From Neomoorella mulderi (GTDB taxonomy: Bacteria; Bacillota; DSM-521; Neomoorellales; Neomoorellaceae), in NCBI GenBank assembly GCA_011375465.1, contig DRZV01000057.1, positions 1 to 18,829 on the forward strand: a stretch of DNA of 18,829 nucleotides, read 5' to 3'. Shown piece by piece: positions 6,551-14,412 of this stretch. The notes under the pieces were generated by a model. It was not told the DNA's origin. It worked only from the letters and a program-made list of their open reading frames with translations, and ran no database searches. Each line of letters opens with the position of its first letter. Positions within the stretch are counted from its first letter, which is position 1. A program made the position numbers and the translations under genes.

Positions 6551-7243
6551 ATGGAGTTCTTGCGGGAAAATATAGAGAGAGTGCGGGATAGGATAGGGGC
6601 CGCTGCCCGCCGCAGGGGGAGGAACCCGGAAGATATAACGCTGGTGGCTGTTACCAAAGGGGTTCCGGCAGAAATTATAGAAAAAGGCATAGAGTTGGGT
6701 CTGGAGCACCTGGGAGAGAACCGGGCTCAGGAATTTTTAAAAAAATATCCCCTCCTCCAGGGCAAGGGGGTGCATTGGCACTTCATAGGTCATCTCCAGA
6801 GGAACAAAGTCCGATATATATGGGATAAGGTGGATTTGATCCATTCGGTGGATAGCCTGAGGCTGGCCCAGGAGCTGAACAGGAGGGCCCTGGAAGGAGG
6901 GAGGAAGATAAAAATCCTGGTTCAGGTTAACGTGGCCAGGGAGGAGGGCAAATTCGGTGTGGCTCCCGAGGACCTGCTCCCCCTGGTACGGCAGATGGCC
7001 TCCCTGGAAGGATTGTGTATAGAGGGCTTGATGACCCTGGCTCCCTGGCTGCCGGATCCTGAGGAGGTGCGCCCTGTATTCAGGCGGCTTTATGAGCTCA
7101 GCCGGGAAGTGGAAGCTCTGTCCCTGCCGGGTGTACAGATGCGCTACCTTTCCATGGGCATGAGCAACGATTTTGAAGTGGCCATAGAGGAGGGTGCCAA
7201 TCTGGTACGGATTGGCAGAGCCATTTTTGGTAAGAATACTTAA
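6551..7243 (+). CDS. yggS: PLP homeostasis protein, YggS/YlmE family
   Basis: YggS-family proteins bind pyridoxal 5'-phosphate and keep vitamin B6 and amino-acid pools balanced. They have an alanine-racemase-like TIM barrel but no clear enzyme activity. The 230-residue product shows the PLP lysine in LVAVTKGVP (Lys36), GLEHLGENRAQEF, WHFIGHLQRNKV, IHSVDSLRLAQEL, the central VQVNVAREEGKFGV, and the C-terminal SMGMSNDFEVAIEEGANLVRIGRAIFG signature. Length is typical. ATG 6551 follows a GGAGGAAAAAGG site. It lies directly before sepF, the standard order in Gram-positive division clusters. Confidence 0.96.
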   Translation: MEFLRENIERVRDRIGAAARRRGRNPEDITLVAVTKGVPAEIIEKGIELGLEHLGENRAQEFLKKYPLLQGKGVHWHFIGHLQRNKVRYIWDKVDLIHSVDSLRLAQELNRRALEGGRKIKILVQVNVAREEGKFGVAPEDLLPLVRQMASLEGLCIEGLMTLAPWLPDPEEVRPVFRRLYELSREVEALSLPGVQMRYLSMGMSNDFEVAIEEGANLVRIGRAIFGKNT

Positions 7244-7257
7244 AGGGGTTGATATTT

Positions 7258-7668
7258 ATGGCTCTTTGGGATGGCCTGCTCAACTGGCTGGGTTACGTGG
7301 AGGAGGGAGAAAAACCGGAAGAGGAAGGGGGTACAATCACCCCAGAGGAGCAAGCTGGTGACCTTGCCGGGAGGCAAGAATGCCCTCCGCCTGGTGGTGG
7401 CCAGGCCCCAATCCTTTGAGCAGGTGGGGGACTGGCAGAAAATTTAAAGGGCAACAGGCCCCTCATAGTGAATCTAGAGGAGCTATCCCCGGAGGAGGCC
7501 CGTAGGGTGGTGGATTTCCTGAGCAGCGCCACCTTTGCCTCGGGAGGGGCGGTGCGCAAAATAACCGCCGGCATTTTCCTCTTCACCCCCAGCAATGTGG
7601 ATCTGGCCGGGGATCTGGAGGATTTTTCTCCCTCAGCTCCACCCTGGTGGGCTTCTCGGAAAACTTAA
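7258..7668 (+). pseudogene. sepF: Cell division protein SepF (frameshifted)
   Basis: SepF binds the membrane through an N-terminal amphipathic helix (here MALWDGLLNWLGY) and polymerises against the FtsZ tail to tether and shape the Z ring. After an acidic linker the frame shifts by one near 7327-7343 (G5 or C4 run). The core then reads SKLVTLPGGKNALRLVVARPQSFEQVG in a second frame. A missing base near 7430-7433 moves to a third frame (NRPLIVNLEELSPEEARRVVDFLS, then GGAVRKITAGIFLFTPSNVDL). Another missing base near 7630-7632 would restore LSSTLVGFSENLKERK. The stop in the restored last frame is unclear because it runs into proC; TAA 7666-7668 is the stop in the frame as written. Lesion-free residues match the family well. 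Confidence 0.85.
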
Positions 7669-7683
7669 AGGAGAGAAAGATAT

Positions 7684-8475
7684 ATGTCTTTAGGCTTCAT
7701 AGGGGCTGGCACAATGGCGGAAGCCCTCATACGGGGTCTTTTACATAAGGGCGTCCTGTCACCCGAAGACATAGCCATCTATGACGTGCGGCTCACCCGG
7801 ATGGAGGAGCTGGAGAGGAAATATAGTATTTTAGCTGTAAAAGATAAAAAAGCGCTGGAAGGAAAGGATACGGTGGTCTTGGCGGTGAAGCCCCCCGACT
7901 GGAGGGAGGCTCTGGAGGGTTTCCACCTAAAAGAAAAGGGCCTGCTCATCTCCCTGGTGGCCGGGCTCCCCTTGAAGCGATTGTCAGGCCAGCTGGGGGA
8001 AAAGGCCATAATAAGGGCCATGCCCAATACCCCGGTGCTGGTGGGGGAAGGCATGACGGTCCTCTCCCCCAATCCCTGGGTTACAGAAGAGCAGCTGCAG
8101 AGGGCCTTGCAGCTTTTCCAGTCCGTGGGCCGGGCCCTGGTATTGCCGGAGAATGTTATGAACGGGGTTACCGCCTTGAGCGGTAGCGGCCCTGCTTACA
8201 TTTACCTGGTAATAGAAGCCCTGGCCGATGGCGGGGTGCGCCAGGGATTGCCCAGAGAAGCGGCTCTGGAGCTGGCTGTCCAGACCGTCTTAGGCGCTGC
8301 CCGCATGGTCCGGGACACCGGAGAGCACCCGGCTGTCCTTAAAGACAGGGTGGCCTCCCCAGGGGGCACCACCATAGAGGCCTTGGCCTTGCTGGAAGAG
8401 AAGGGGGTTAGGGGGGCCTTTATCCGGGCGGTGGAGGCGGCAGCCCACCGGGCAGAAAAACTGGGAGAGGAGTAG
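7684..8475 (+). CDS. proC: Pyrroline-5-carboxylate reductase
   Basis: ProC catalyses the last step of proline synthesis, NAD(P)H-dependent reduction of 1-pyrroline-5-carboxylate to proline in the cytoplasm. The 263-residue product begins with the dinucleotide-binding LGFIGAGTMAEALIRGLL. It then has VVLAVKPPDW, IIRAMPNTPVLVGEGMTVL and the C-terminal substrate-site block ALSGSGPAYIYLVIEALADGGVRQGL, followed by LKDRVASPGGTTIEALALLE. Size is typical and the frame is clean. AAGGAGAG lies about 8 bases before ATG 7684. Placement between sepF and yggT is common in Clostridia, although its metabolic role is unrelated to division. Confidence 0.97.
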   Translation: MSLGFIGAGTMAEALIRGLLHKGVLSPEDIAIYDVRLTRMEELERKYSILAVKDKKALEGKDTVVLAVKPPDWREALEGFHLKEKGLLISLVAGLPLKRLSGQLGEKAIIRAMPNTPVLVGEGMTVLSPNPWVTEEQLQRALQLFQSVGRALVLPENVMNGVTALSGSGPAYIYLVIEALADGGVRQGLPREAALELAVQTVLGAARMVRDTGEHPAVLKDRVASPGGTTIEALALLEEKGVRGAFIRAVEAAAHRAEKLGEE

Positions 8476-8482
8476 AATCCCG

Positions 8483-8749
8483 ATGAATTCCCTTGTCGTT
8501 ATAATCAAGGCAGCTTTCGACGTGATGACCTGGCTCATCATAGCTCGGGTGCTCTTGTCCTGGTTTCCCCATAATCCCTATAATCCTGTCATCCGCTTTA
8601 TCTACGAGGTGACCGAGCCTATCCTGTCCCCCTTCCGCCGGCTGTTACCGAGCACCCCTTTGCCTATAGATTTTTCTCCCATAATAGCCATACTGGTGCT
8701 GCAGGCATTGGAAAAACTGCTGATAAGCCTAATCCTCCATTTGGCTTGA
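8483..8749 (+). CDS. ylmG: YggT/YlmG family membrane protein
   Basis: This is an 88-residue YggT-family integral membrane protein with two hydrophobic segments (about residues 4-26 and 65-87). They flank the family signature around ARVLLSWFPHNPYNPVIRFIYEVTEPILSPFRRLLP. Homologues affect cell shape, division or osmotic tolerance, but the mechanism is not established. It follows proC by 7 bases and precedes divIVA by 14, so it is almost certainly co-transcribed. In most relatives the RNA-binding gene ylmH comes next, but it is absent here. Confidence 0.93.
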   Translation: MNSLVVIIKAAFDVMTWLIIARVLLSWFPHNPYNPVIRFIYEVTEPILSPFRRLLPSTPLPIDFSPIIAILVLQALEKLLISLILHLA

Positions 8750-8763
8750 AGGAGAGGATAGCC

Positions 8764-9271
8764 ATGCTTACTCCCCTCGACATAAACGAAAAAGAATTCA
8801 CCCGAGCTTTCCGGGGATATAAATGCGAAGAGGTGGACGAGTTTTTGGAGCAAGTGGTAAGGGATTACAGCCAGGTGTTGCGGGAAAACCAGGAGTTGAG
8901 GGAGAAAAACCGACATCTTGCTGAGGAGATGGAACGCTTCGCGAGTCTTGAGTCCACCATAAAGGAAACCCTCATCGTGGCCCAACAGACGGCTGAGGCC
9001 ATAAAAAGGAATGCCCAGCAAGAGGCCGCCCTCATTATATAAGGAAGCAGAGGATAGGGCCAGGGAGATCCAGCAGCAGCTGGAGCGGGAGGTGGAAAAG
9101 GCCCGGGCCCAACTGGAAGAGCTGGAGGCCAGGGCTAAAGCCTTTAAAGCCAAATTCAGGGCCTTTCTGGAGGCCCAGCTTTACCTCTTGGAAGCAGAAG
9201 AGAACCAGGAGGGTAACTGCCGGGGGGAAGGCGCTGAGGGAGAAGACGCCCTCCAGGAAATCAATACTTAA
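8764..9271 (+). pseudogene. divIVA: DivIVA septum-site protein (frameshifted)
   Basis: DivIVA is a coiled-coil protein that senses membrane curvature at poles and septa and positions division, and in spore formers the chromosome origin. The lipid-binding N-terminus is clear (MLTPLDINEKEFTRAFRGYKCEEVDEFLEQVVRDY), followed by coiled coil. One extra base near 9037-9041 creates TAA right after EAALII. Removing it restores KEAEDRAREIQQQLEREVEKARAQLEELEARAKAF and the tail LEAQLYLLEAEE, giving about 168 residues, the normal size. ATG 8764 behind GAAGGAGAGG is preferred over the TTG at 8746. As written the product is a 93-residue N-terminal fragment that keeps the membrane-binding domain but loses half the coiled coil, so partial function is possible. 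Confidence 0.85.
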
Positions 9272-9289
9272 AGAGCGAGGGAAGATCAG

Positions 9290-12079
9290 GTGGACTACAG
9301 CAAGACCATAAACTTGCCCTATACAGAGTTTCCCATGAAGGCCAATCTGCCCCAGAGAGAGCCGGAAATCCTGCAGTTCTGGGAAAGCATCGATCTCTAC
9401 AGAAGAGTCCAGGAGGCCGCCCGAGGGAGGCCCAAGTTCATCCTCCACGACGGACCCCCCTATGCCAATGGACACATACACCTGGGCCATACCCTCAACA
9501 AGGTGCTCAAGGATATAATAGTCAAGTTCCGCTCCATGAGCGGATACGACGCCCCCTTTGTACCGGGATGGGATACCCATGGGCTCCCCATAGAACAGCA
9601 GGCTATAAAGGATCTGGGCCTGGATCGCCGCTCCCTGGACGTGCTGGAATTCCGGCGCCATTGCCGGGAATATGCCCTAAAGTATGTGGAAATCCAAAAG
9701 GAGGAATTTAAGCGCTTGGGAGTTCGGGGGGATTGGGCAGACCCTTATCTCACCTTGGATCCCCATTACGAGGCGGTGCAGATAGGGGTTTTCGGCCAGA
9801 TGGCCCAGAAAGGATACATTTACAAGGGTTTAAAGCCGGTTTACTGGTGCGTTCACTGCGAGACCGCCCTGGCCGAGGCGGAAGTGGAGTATGCAGAAAA
9901 GCAATCCCCTTCCATATATGTCAAATTTCCCATAAAGGACGCCAAGGGGCTGTTCCGGGAAGAGAAAAGCTTCATAGTCATCTGGACCACCACCCCTTGG
10001 ACCCTGCCTGCCAACCTGGCGGTGGCTGTCCATCCCCAATATCGGTATGTGCTCCTCAGGGTGAGGGAGGAGCGGTATCTGGTGGCCCAAGAACTCTATC
10101 CTCGGATCGTGGAATTGATAGGAGCCAAGGATTTTCAAGTAGAAGGGGTATTTCTGGGCAGCCAACTGGAAGGTGTTGTCTACCGCCACCCTTTCATGGA
10201 TAGGGAGTCTCCGGTAATCCTGGCTGAGTATGTAAGCCTGGAACAGGGAACCGGGTTGGTCCACACCGCCCCCGGGCATGGCCTGGAGGACTACGAGAGC
10301 GGCAGAAAATATAACCTGCCTGTTTTGTCCCCGGTGGACGATAGGGGCTTCTTCACCCAGGAGGCGGGCAAGCTGGCGGGCCTTTACCTCGAAGAGGCCA
10401 ACCAGGTCATCATGGAGGAGCTCCGGAATAAGGGCCTGCTCCTTTATTCCGAGTGGATAACCCATCAATATCCCCACTGCTGGCGGTGTAAGAAACCGGT
10501 TATATTCCGGGCTACAGAGCAGTGGTTCATCTCCATAGAGGGTTTCCGCCGCCAGGCTCTGGAAGCCATAAAAGAGGTGAAATGGATACCCTCCTGGGGC
10601 GAAGAGAGGATATATAACATGGTGGCGGAAAGGGGGGACTGGTGCATTTCCCGCCAGAGGGCTTGGGGAGTACCCATCCCCATCCTCTACTGTGCCCGGT
10701 GCAGCCAGCCCATCATCAACGACCTTACCATAGGACACCTTCAGGAGCTTTTCCGCCAGCATGGATCAGATATATGGTTCGCCCTTCCCCCGGAAAAGCT
10801 GGTGCCTGAAGGGCTGAGGTGCCCCCACTGCGGTGGCCGGGAATTTACCAAGGAAAAGGATATAATGGACGTATGGTTCGATTCCGGTTGCAGCCATGCG
10901 GCTGTCCTGGAGACCAGGCCAGAACTGGACTGGCCAGCAGATCTGTACCTGGAAGGCAGCGACCAACACCGGGGATGGTTCCATTCTTCCCTGCTGACCG
11001 CCGTGGCTACCCGGGGAAGGGCCCCCTACCGTCAAGTGCTCACCCACGGTTTCCTGGTGGACGAGGAAGGCCGGAAGATGTCCAAATCCCTGGGCAACGT
11101 CACCGATCCCCTGGAGGTGATCGCAGAGAAGGGCGCTGATGTTTTGCGCCTCTGGGTGGCCTCCGCCGACTACCGGCATGATGTGGCTGCCTCCCCCGGT
11201 ATAATGCAGCAGCTGACAGAAGCCTATCGCAAAATCCGCAATACCTTCCGTTTCCTTCTGGGCAACCTGTACGACTTCAACCCCCAAAAAGATAGGGTGG
11301 GGAGGGAACGCCTGTTTCCCATAGACTTGTGGATACTGGATAGGCTACAGCAGTTGGTGGCCAGGGTGACCCGGTATTACGAAGAATACGAGTTCCATGG
11401 AGTTTACCACAGCATTTATAATTTCTGCACCGTGGACCTTAGCGCCTTATATTTGGACATCCTGAAGGATCGCCTTTACACCTGGGCCCCCCATTCTCCC
11501 GGCAGGCGTTCGGCCCAGACTGCCCTTTACGAGATCGCCCTTACCCTGGTAAGGCTTTTGACCCCCATTTTGGCCTTCACCACGGAAGAGATATGGCAGC
11601 ACCTTCCCCCTGAACCGGGGAGGCCGGAAAGCGTCCAGCTGGCTTCCTGGCCCCAGGTTAAGGAGGAGTATCTGGACGAAGGCATAAGGGAGGCCTGGGA
11701 CAGGATATTTAAGGTGAGGGACCAGGTGAACAAGCTCATAGAGGCTGCCAGGAAGGAAAAGCTCCTGGGCAATTCCCTTTACGCCTCTGTCCACCTCTAT
11801 CCTTCTCCGGAGTGGTATAGGTATCTGCTCCCCTGGGAAGAGCACCTGGCCTCTACCTTTATAGTATCCCAGGTGGTGCTCCATTCCCCTGAAGAAGGGG
11901 TGCCGGAAAGGGCGGTGCCGGCAGAGGATATCCCCGGACTGGCCCTTGCCCTGGAGAAGGCCCCGGGGGAAAAATGCGCCCGCTGCTGGATAGTGAGCCC
12001 TACCGTGGGACAGGATCCCCGGCATCCGGAAATATGCAGGCGATGTGTAGAAGTGTTGAAGGAGATGGGGCTCTACTAG
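9290..12079 (+). CDS. ileS: Isoleucyl-tRNA synthetase
   Basis: IleRS charges tRNA-Ile and edits mischarged valine. The 929-residue product is a complete class I enzyme. It has the HIGH-type motif HLGH at residues 64-67 within PYANGHIHLGHTLNKVLKD, a CP1 editing domain (including TTTPWTLPANLAV and the GTGLVHTAPGHGLEDY segment), KMSKS at 596-600, and an anticodon-binding domain. A C-terminal zinc finger has Cys896, Cys899, Cys916 and Cys919. Length and layout match the shorter bacterial type. Translation starts at GTG 9290 behind GAGGGAAG. No T-box leader precedes it: only 18 bases separate it from divIVA, so it depends on read-through from the division cluster or an internal promoter. The 2.8 kb frame has no lesion. 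Confidence 0.98.
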   Translation: MDYSKTINLPYTEFPMKANLPQREPEILQFWESIDLYRRVQEAARGRPKFILHDGPPYANGHIHLGHTLNKVLKDIIVKFRSMSGYDAPFVPGWDTHGLPIEQQAIKDLGLDRRSLDVLEFRRHCREYALKYVEIQKEEFKRLGVRGDWADPYLTLDPHYEAVQIGVFGQMAQKGYIYKGLKPVYWCVHCETALAEAEVEYAEKQSPSIYVKFPIKDAKGLFREEKSFIVIWTTTPWTLPANLAVAVHPQYRYVLLRVREERYLVAQELYPRIVELIGAKDFQVEGVFLGSQLEGVVYRHPFMDRESPVILAEYVSLEQGTGLVHTAPGHGLEDYESGRKYNLPVLSPVDDRGFFTQEAGKLAGLYLEEANQVIMEELRNKGLLLYSEWITHQYPHCWRCKKPVIFRATEQWFISIEGFRRQALEAIKEVKWIPSWGEERIYNMVAERGDWCISRQRAWGVPIPILYCARCSQPIINDLTIGHLQELFRQHGSDIWFALPPEKLVPEGLRCPHCGGREFTKEKDIMDVWFDSGCSHAAVLETRPELDWPADLYLEGSDQHRGWFHSSLLTAVATRGRAPYRQVLTHGFLVDEEGRKMSKSLGNVTDPLEVIAEKGADVLRLWVASADYRHDVAASPGIMQQLTEAYRKIRNTFRFLLGNLYDFNPQKDRVGRERLFPIDLWILDRLQQLVARVTRYYEEYEFHGVYHSIYNFCTVDLSALYLDILKDRLYTWAPHSPGRRSAQTALYEIALTLVRLLTPILAFTTEEIWQHLPPEPGRPESVQLASWPQVKEEYLDEGIREAWDRIFKVRDQVNKLIEAARKEKLLGNSLYASVHLYPSPEWYRYLLPWEEHLASTFIVSQVVLHSPEEGVPERAVPAEDIPGLALALEKAPGEKCARCWIVSPTVGQDPRHPEICRRCVEVLKEMGLY

Positions 12080-12090
12080 GCTGATTTCCC

Positions 12091-12119
12091 AGTCCGGCGT
12101 CAGCCGGACTTTTTGTTTT
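12091..12119 (+). terminator. Rho-independent terminator of ileS
   Basis: AGTCCGGC (12091-12098) and GCCGGACT (12103-12110) form a perfect 8-bp GC-rich stem with a GTCA loop, followed by TTTTGTTTT. It starts 11 bases after the ileS stop. Confidence 0.92.
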
Positions 12120-12165
12120 AGGCCAGCCTCCTGGGGGATACAATAATGTTGAGGAGGTAGGGGAT

Positions 12166-12456
12166 TTGGCCGATTCCCGCTTCAGGATTTCCCTCTTGGT
12201 GGGCAAGATCCAGGAGCTCATTGATATAGTGGAAAAGGCCAATGTGGCGGAGTGGATAGAGCTCTACCGCCGTCCGGGGAGGCTGCTATTGCTCAATTTT
12301 GCCGCCGGCATAGCCCGGGGTTTGGGAATAGCGGTGGGCTTTGCCATACTGGGAGCCCTGGTGATATACGTCGTAAAGCAGCTGGCCCTGTTAAATCTAC
12401 CCTTGATAGGCAAATTTATTGCCGAAATAGTCAGGATGGTCCAGAAGGAAATATGA
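12166..12456 (+). CDS. DUF5665-type small membrane protein
   Basis: This is a 96-residue protein with one long hydrophobic region (about residues 50-75, around ARGLGIAVGFAILGALVIYVV). A preceding amphipathic part contains AEWIELYRRPGRLLLLNFAAGIARGLG, the pattern of the DUF5665 family of Firmicutes. Function is unknown. The hydrophilic N-terminal 35 residues probably lie in the cytoplasm. The start is TTG 12166 behind GAGGTAGGGGA. It begins the transcription unit after the ileS terminator, and the yteA-like gene follows 12 bases downstream. Confidence 0.8.
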   Translation: MADSRFRISLLVGKIQELIDIVEKANVAEWIELYRRPGRLLLLNFAAGIARGLGIAVGFAILGALVIYVVKQLALLNLPLIGKFIAEIVRMVQKEI

Positions 12457-12468
12457 GGAGGTGCCTGT

Positions 12469-13119
12469 TTGGAACCGGAAGAGGTGCGCCGCTTTCAAAA
12501 AATGCTTCTCCAAAGGAAGAGGGAGTTGGAAGAGAGCCTGCGGTTTTTAGAGGAACAGATGCGAACCCCCCTTGTGGAAAGCCTTCAGGAGCTCTCCCTC
12601 TACGATAATCACCCCGCCGACGTGGGAAGCGAAACCTTCGAAAGGGGCAAAGACCTGGCTCTCCTGAATAGCCTCGTCTTGGATCTGGAAAGGGTGAAAG
12701 CAGCCCTGGATAGAATAGGGGAGGGCAGCTACGGCTACTGCGCCTGTTGCGGGAGGGAAATCCCCCGGGCCAGGCTGGAGGTGTTGCCGGAGGCCGACCT
12801 GTGCCAGGACTGCGCCCGCAAAGGGACAGAAACAGCCCGCAGGCGGCCGGTGGAGGAACAGGTGGTGGGACCTCCTTTCGGCGAGTTTTTCCCCGGAAGG
12901 GAAAGGGTCATCTACGACGGGCAGGATATATGGCAGGAGCTGGCCCACACCGCAGAACACACCCTCCAGTCTGAAAGCGGCTCTTATTACGGCCCCTTGG
13001 ATCTAGAAGAAGAAGGGAAATGGGGGGAAAAGGTAGAAGCTATACCTCATTACAAAGATAACGGCATATATTGTAAAGACCCCGGAGTGGAGGACGACCA
13101 AGAACCCCGGCCCCTTTAA
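12469..13119 (+). CDS. TraR/DksA-type zinc-finger protein, YteA-like
   Basis: This 216-residue protein has an N-terminal coiled coil (residues 1-80, VRRFQKMLLQRKRELEESLRFLEEQM type) with the acidic DNHPADVGSETFERGKDLAL stretch typical of TraR/DksA proteins. A C4 zinc finger follows, with Cys91, Cys94, Cys112 and Cys115 (CACCGREIPRARLEVLPEADLCQDC region). DksA relatives act in the RNA polymerase secondary channel. The longer C-terminal extension with IYDGQDIWQELAHTAEHTLQSE and a GPLDLEEEGKWGEKVEAIPHYKDN tail is that of the Firmicutes YteA family, linked to sporulation by name and distribution. Its exact role is not known. The start is TTG 12469 behind AGGAGGTG. The frame is clean even though the sporulation sigma genes are broken. 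Confidence 0.85.
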   Translation: MEPEEVRRFQKMLLQRKRELEESLRFLEEQMRTPLVESLQELSLYDNHPADVGSETFERGKDLALLNSLVLDLERVKAALDRIGEGSYGYCACCGREIPRARLEVLPEADLCQDCARKGTETARRRPVEEQVVGPPFGEFFPGRERVIYDGQDIWQELAHTAEHTLQSESGSYYGPLDLEEEGKWGEKVEAIPHYKDNGIYCKDPGVEDDQEPRPL

Positions 13120-13151
13120 CCGAATCTTACGGCGAGAGGAGGAACCGCGAT

Positions 13152-13967
13152 TTGAAAAAAGCCCTGACCATTGCTGGATCCGACTCGGGGGCAGGAGCGG
13201 GTATCCAAGCCGATCTGAAGACCTTTGCTGCCCTGCAGGTCTACGGCACCAGCGTCATCACCTCGGTTACGGCGCAAAACACCTTGGGGGTCCAGGGGAT
13301 ATTCAATCTCCCCCCCAGCTTTGTGGCCCTACAAATGGATTCGGTTTTGAGCGATATAGGGGCGGATGCGGTGAAGACCGGGATGCTGGCCAACAGAGAT
13401 ATAATAGAAGAGGTGGCGAAAAAGCTCCGGGAGTATAAGATAAAGAATCTGGTGATAGACCCGGTAATGGTGGCCAAAAGCGGAGATCCCCTGCTGGAAC
13501 CCCAAGCCGTGGAGGCTCTAAAGGAAAAACTTTTCCCCCTGGCCCTTATCATAACCCCCAACTTGGAGGAAGCCGGAGCCCTTTTGAGCCGGGCTATCAC
13601 CTCCTATGAAGAGGCTGTGGAAGCAGCCCGGCTATTGCAGAGGGAGTATTCCCTCCCTTATGTGCTGGTGACGGGAGGGCATCTGCCCCAGGAGCCGGTG
13701 GACATCTTATATGACGGTAGAAGCATCCGGACCTTTACCGGTTCCCGCCATCCCTCCCGCTTCACCCACGGAGCAGGCTGTACCTTCTCGGCCGCCATAA
13801 CCGCTTTTTTAGCCCGGGGGCTTAAGGTGCCGGAGGCGGTGGCAGAGGCCAAGGGATATATGGATAAGGCTTTCCTGGGGGCCAAGGAAGTGGGCAGGGG
13901 ATACGGGCCCCTGCATCATCTGGCACCTTATTACAGCTGGGGGAGGGACGAGGATTGCCCTTTTTAG
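13152..13967 (+). CDS. thiD: Hydroxymethylpyrimidine / phosphomethylpyrimidine kinase
   Basis: ThiD phosphorylates 4-amino-5-hydroxymethyl-2-methylpyrimidine and then its monophosphate, supplying the pyrimidine half of thiamine. The 271-residue ribokinase-fold protein has the substrate-binding N-terminus LTIAGSDSGAGAGIQADLKTF, VTAQNTLGVQG, DPVMVAKSG (103-111), TPNLEEAGAL, and the anion-hole motif GAGC (207-210) followed by TFSAAITAFLARG. Length is typical. TTG 13152 follows GAGAGGAGGAA. There is no TPP riboswitch in the 32-base gap upstream and no other thiamine gene in the window, so this is a stand-alone copy co-transcribed with yteA-like and lspA. Its 3' end overlaps lspA by 13 bases. Confidence 0.95.
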   Translation: MKKALTIAGSDSGAGAGIQADLKTFAALQVYGTSVITSVTAQNTLGVQGIFNLPPSFVALQMDSVLSDIGADAVKTGMLANRDIIEEVAKKLREYKIKNLVIDPVMVAKSGDPLLEPQAVEALKEKLFPLALIITPNLEEAGALLSRAITSYEEAVEAARLLQREYSLPYVLVTGGHLPQEPVDILYDGRSIRTFTGSRHPSRFTHGAGCTFSAAITAFLARGLKVPEAVAEAKGYMDKAFLGAKEVGRGYGPLHHLAPYYSWGRDEDCPF

Positions 13968-14404
13968 GAGTAGTGTTATTAATTTTGATCCTGGACCAGG
14001 GAAGCAAATATTGGGTTATCACCCACCTGGCCCCTTACGAGAGCTGGCCTGTATGGCCGCCCCTCTTTTACCTCACCCACGTCAACAATCCTGGAGCCGC
14101 CTTTGGCCTAGGGGCCCATAATACCCAGTTTTTCATCGTCACCACCCTTATGGTGATGCTGGTGATCCTGGCTGCTTATCGCTACTGGGCTCTCCATAGC
14201 CCTCGGATGGCATGGGGTCTGGCCTTTGTCTTTGGGGGAGCCTTGGGGAATCTCTTGGACCGCCTGCGCTGGGGATACGTGATAGATTTTTTGGATTTCC
14301 GCTTTTGGCCCGTGTTCAATGTGGCGGATGTGGCCATAGTGGGGGGTGCCCTGTGGCTGCTTTTGCTGTTGACCCTGGAAAAAAAGGAGAGGGAGCTGAA
14401 CTGA
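13955..14404 (+). CDS. lspA: Lipoprotein signal peptidase (signal peptidase II)
   Basis: LspA is the membrane aspartic protease that removes signal peptides from prolipoproteins after lipidation. The 149-residue product has four membrane segments. The conserved boxes are LILDQGSKYWV, THVNNPGAAFG, FGGALGNLLDRLRWGYVIDF and FNVADVAIVGG. The predicted catalytic aspartates are Asp111 (in VIDF) and Asp125 (in NVAD). The start is TTG 13955, overlapping thiD, behind a GGGAGGGACGAGGA region. The stop TGA 14402-14404 lies at the start of rluD. LspA next to RluD is a very common pairing across bacteria. Confidence 0.97.
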   Translation: MPFLGVVLLILILDQGSKYWVITHLAPYESWPVWPPLFYLTHVNNPGAAFGLGAHNTQFFIVTTLMVMLVILAAYRYWALHSPRMAWGLAFVFGGALGNLLDRLRWGYVIDFLDFRFWPVFNVADVAIVGGALWLLLLLTLEKKERELN

Positions 14405-14412
14405 GGGGCCCT

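Noticed and set aside
1500..9045. Programmed ribosomal frameshifting as explanation for the broken genes
   Set aside because: Shifts go in both directions, several occur per gene, and most lie at sites without slippery heptamers or downstream structures. No family here is known to use frameshifting.
9272..9289. T-box leader for ileS
   Set aside because: Only 18 bases separate divIVA from ileS, and no T-box or antiterminator sequence is present.
9830..10762. Long minus-strand open frame opposite ileS
   Set aside because: It is a shadow of the ileS coding sequence, with no ribosome binding site and no family-like motifs. The same applies to the other minus-strand frames in this window.
13120..13151. 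TPP riboswitch upstream of thiD
   Set aside because: The gap is 32 bases and holds only a ribosome binding site.
14212..14412. N-terminal extension of rluD inside lspA
   Set aside because: The family S4 domain begins right after 14413 and the extension is out-of-frame lspA sequence.
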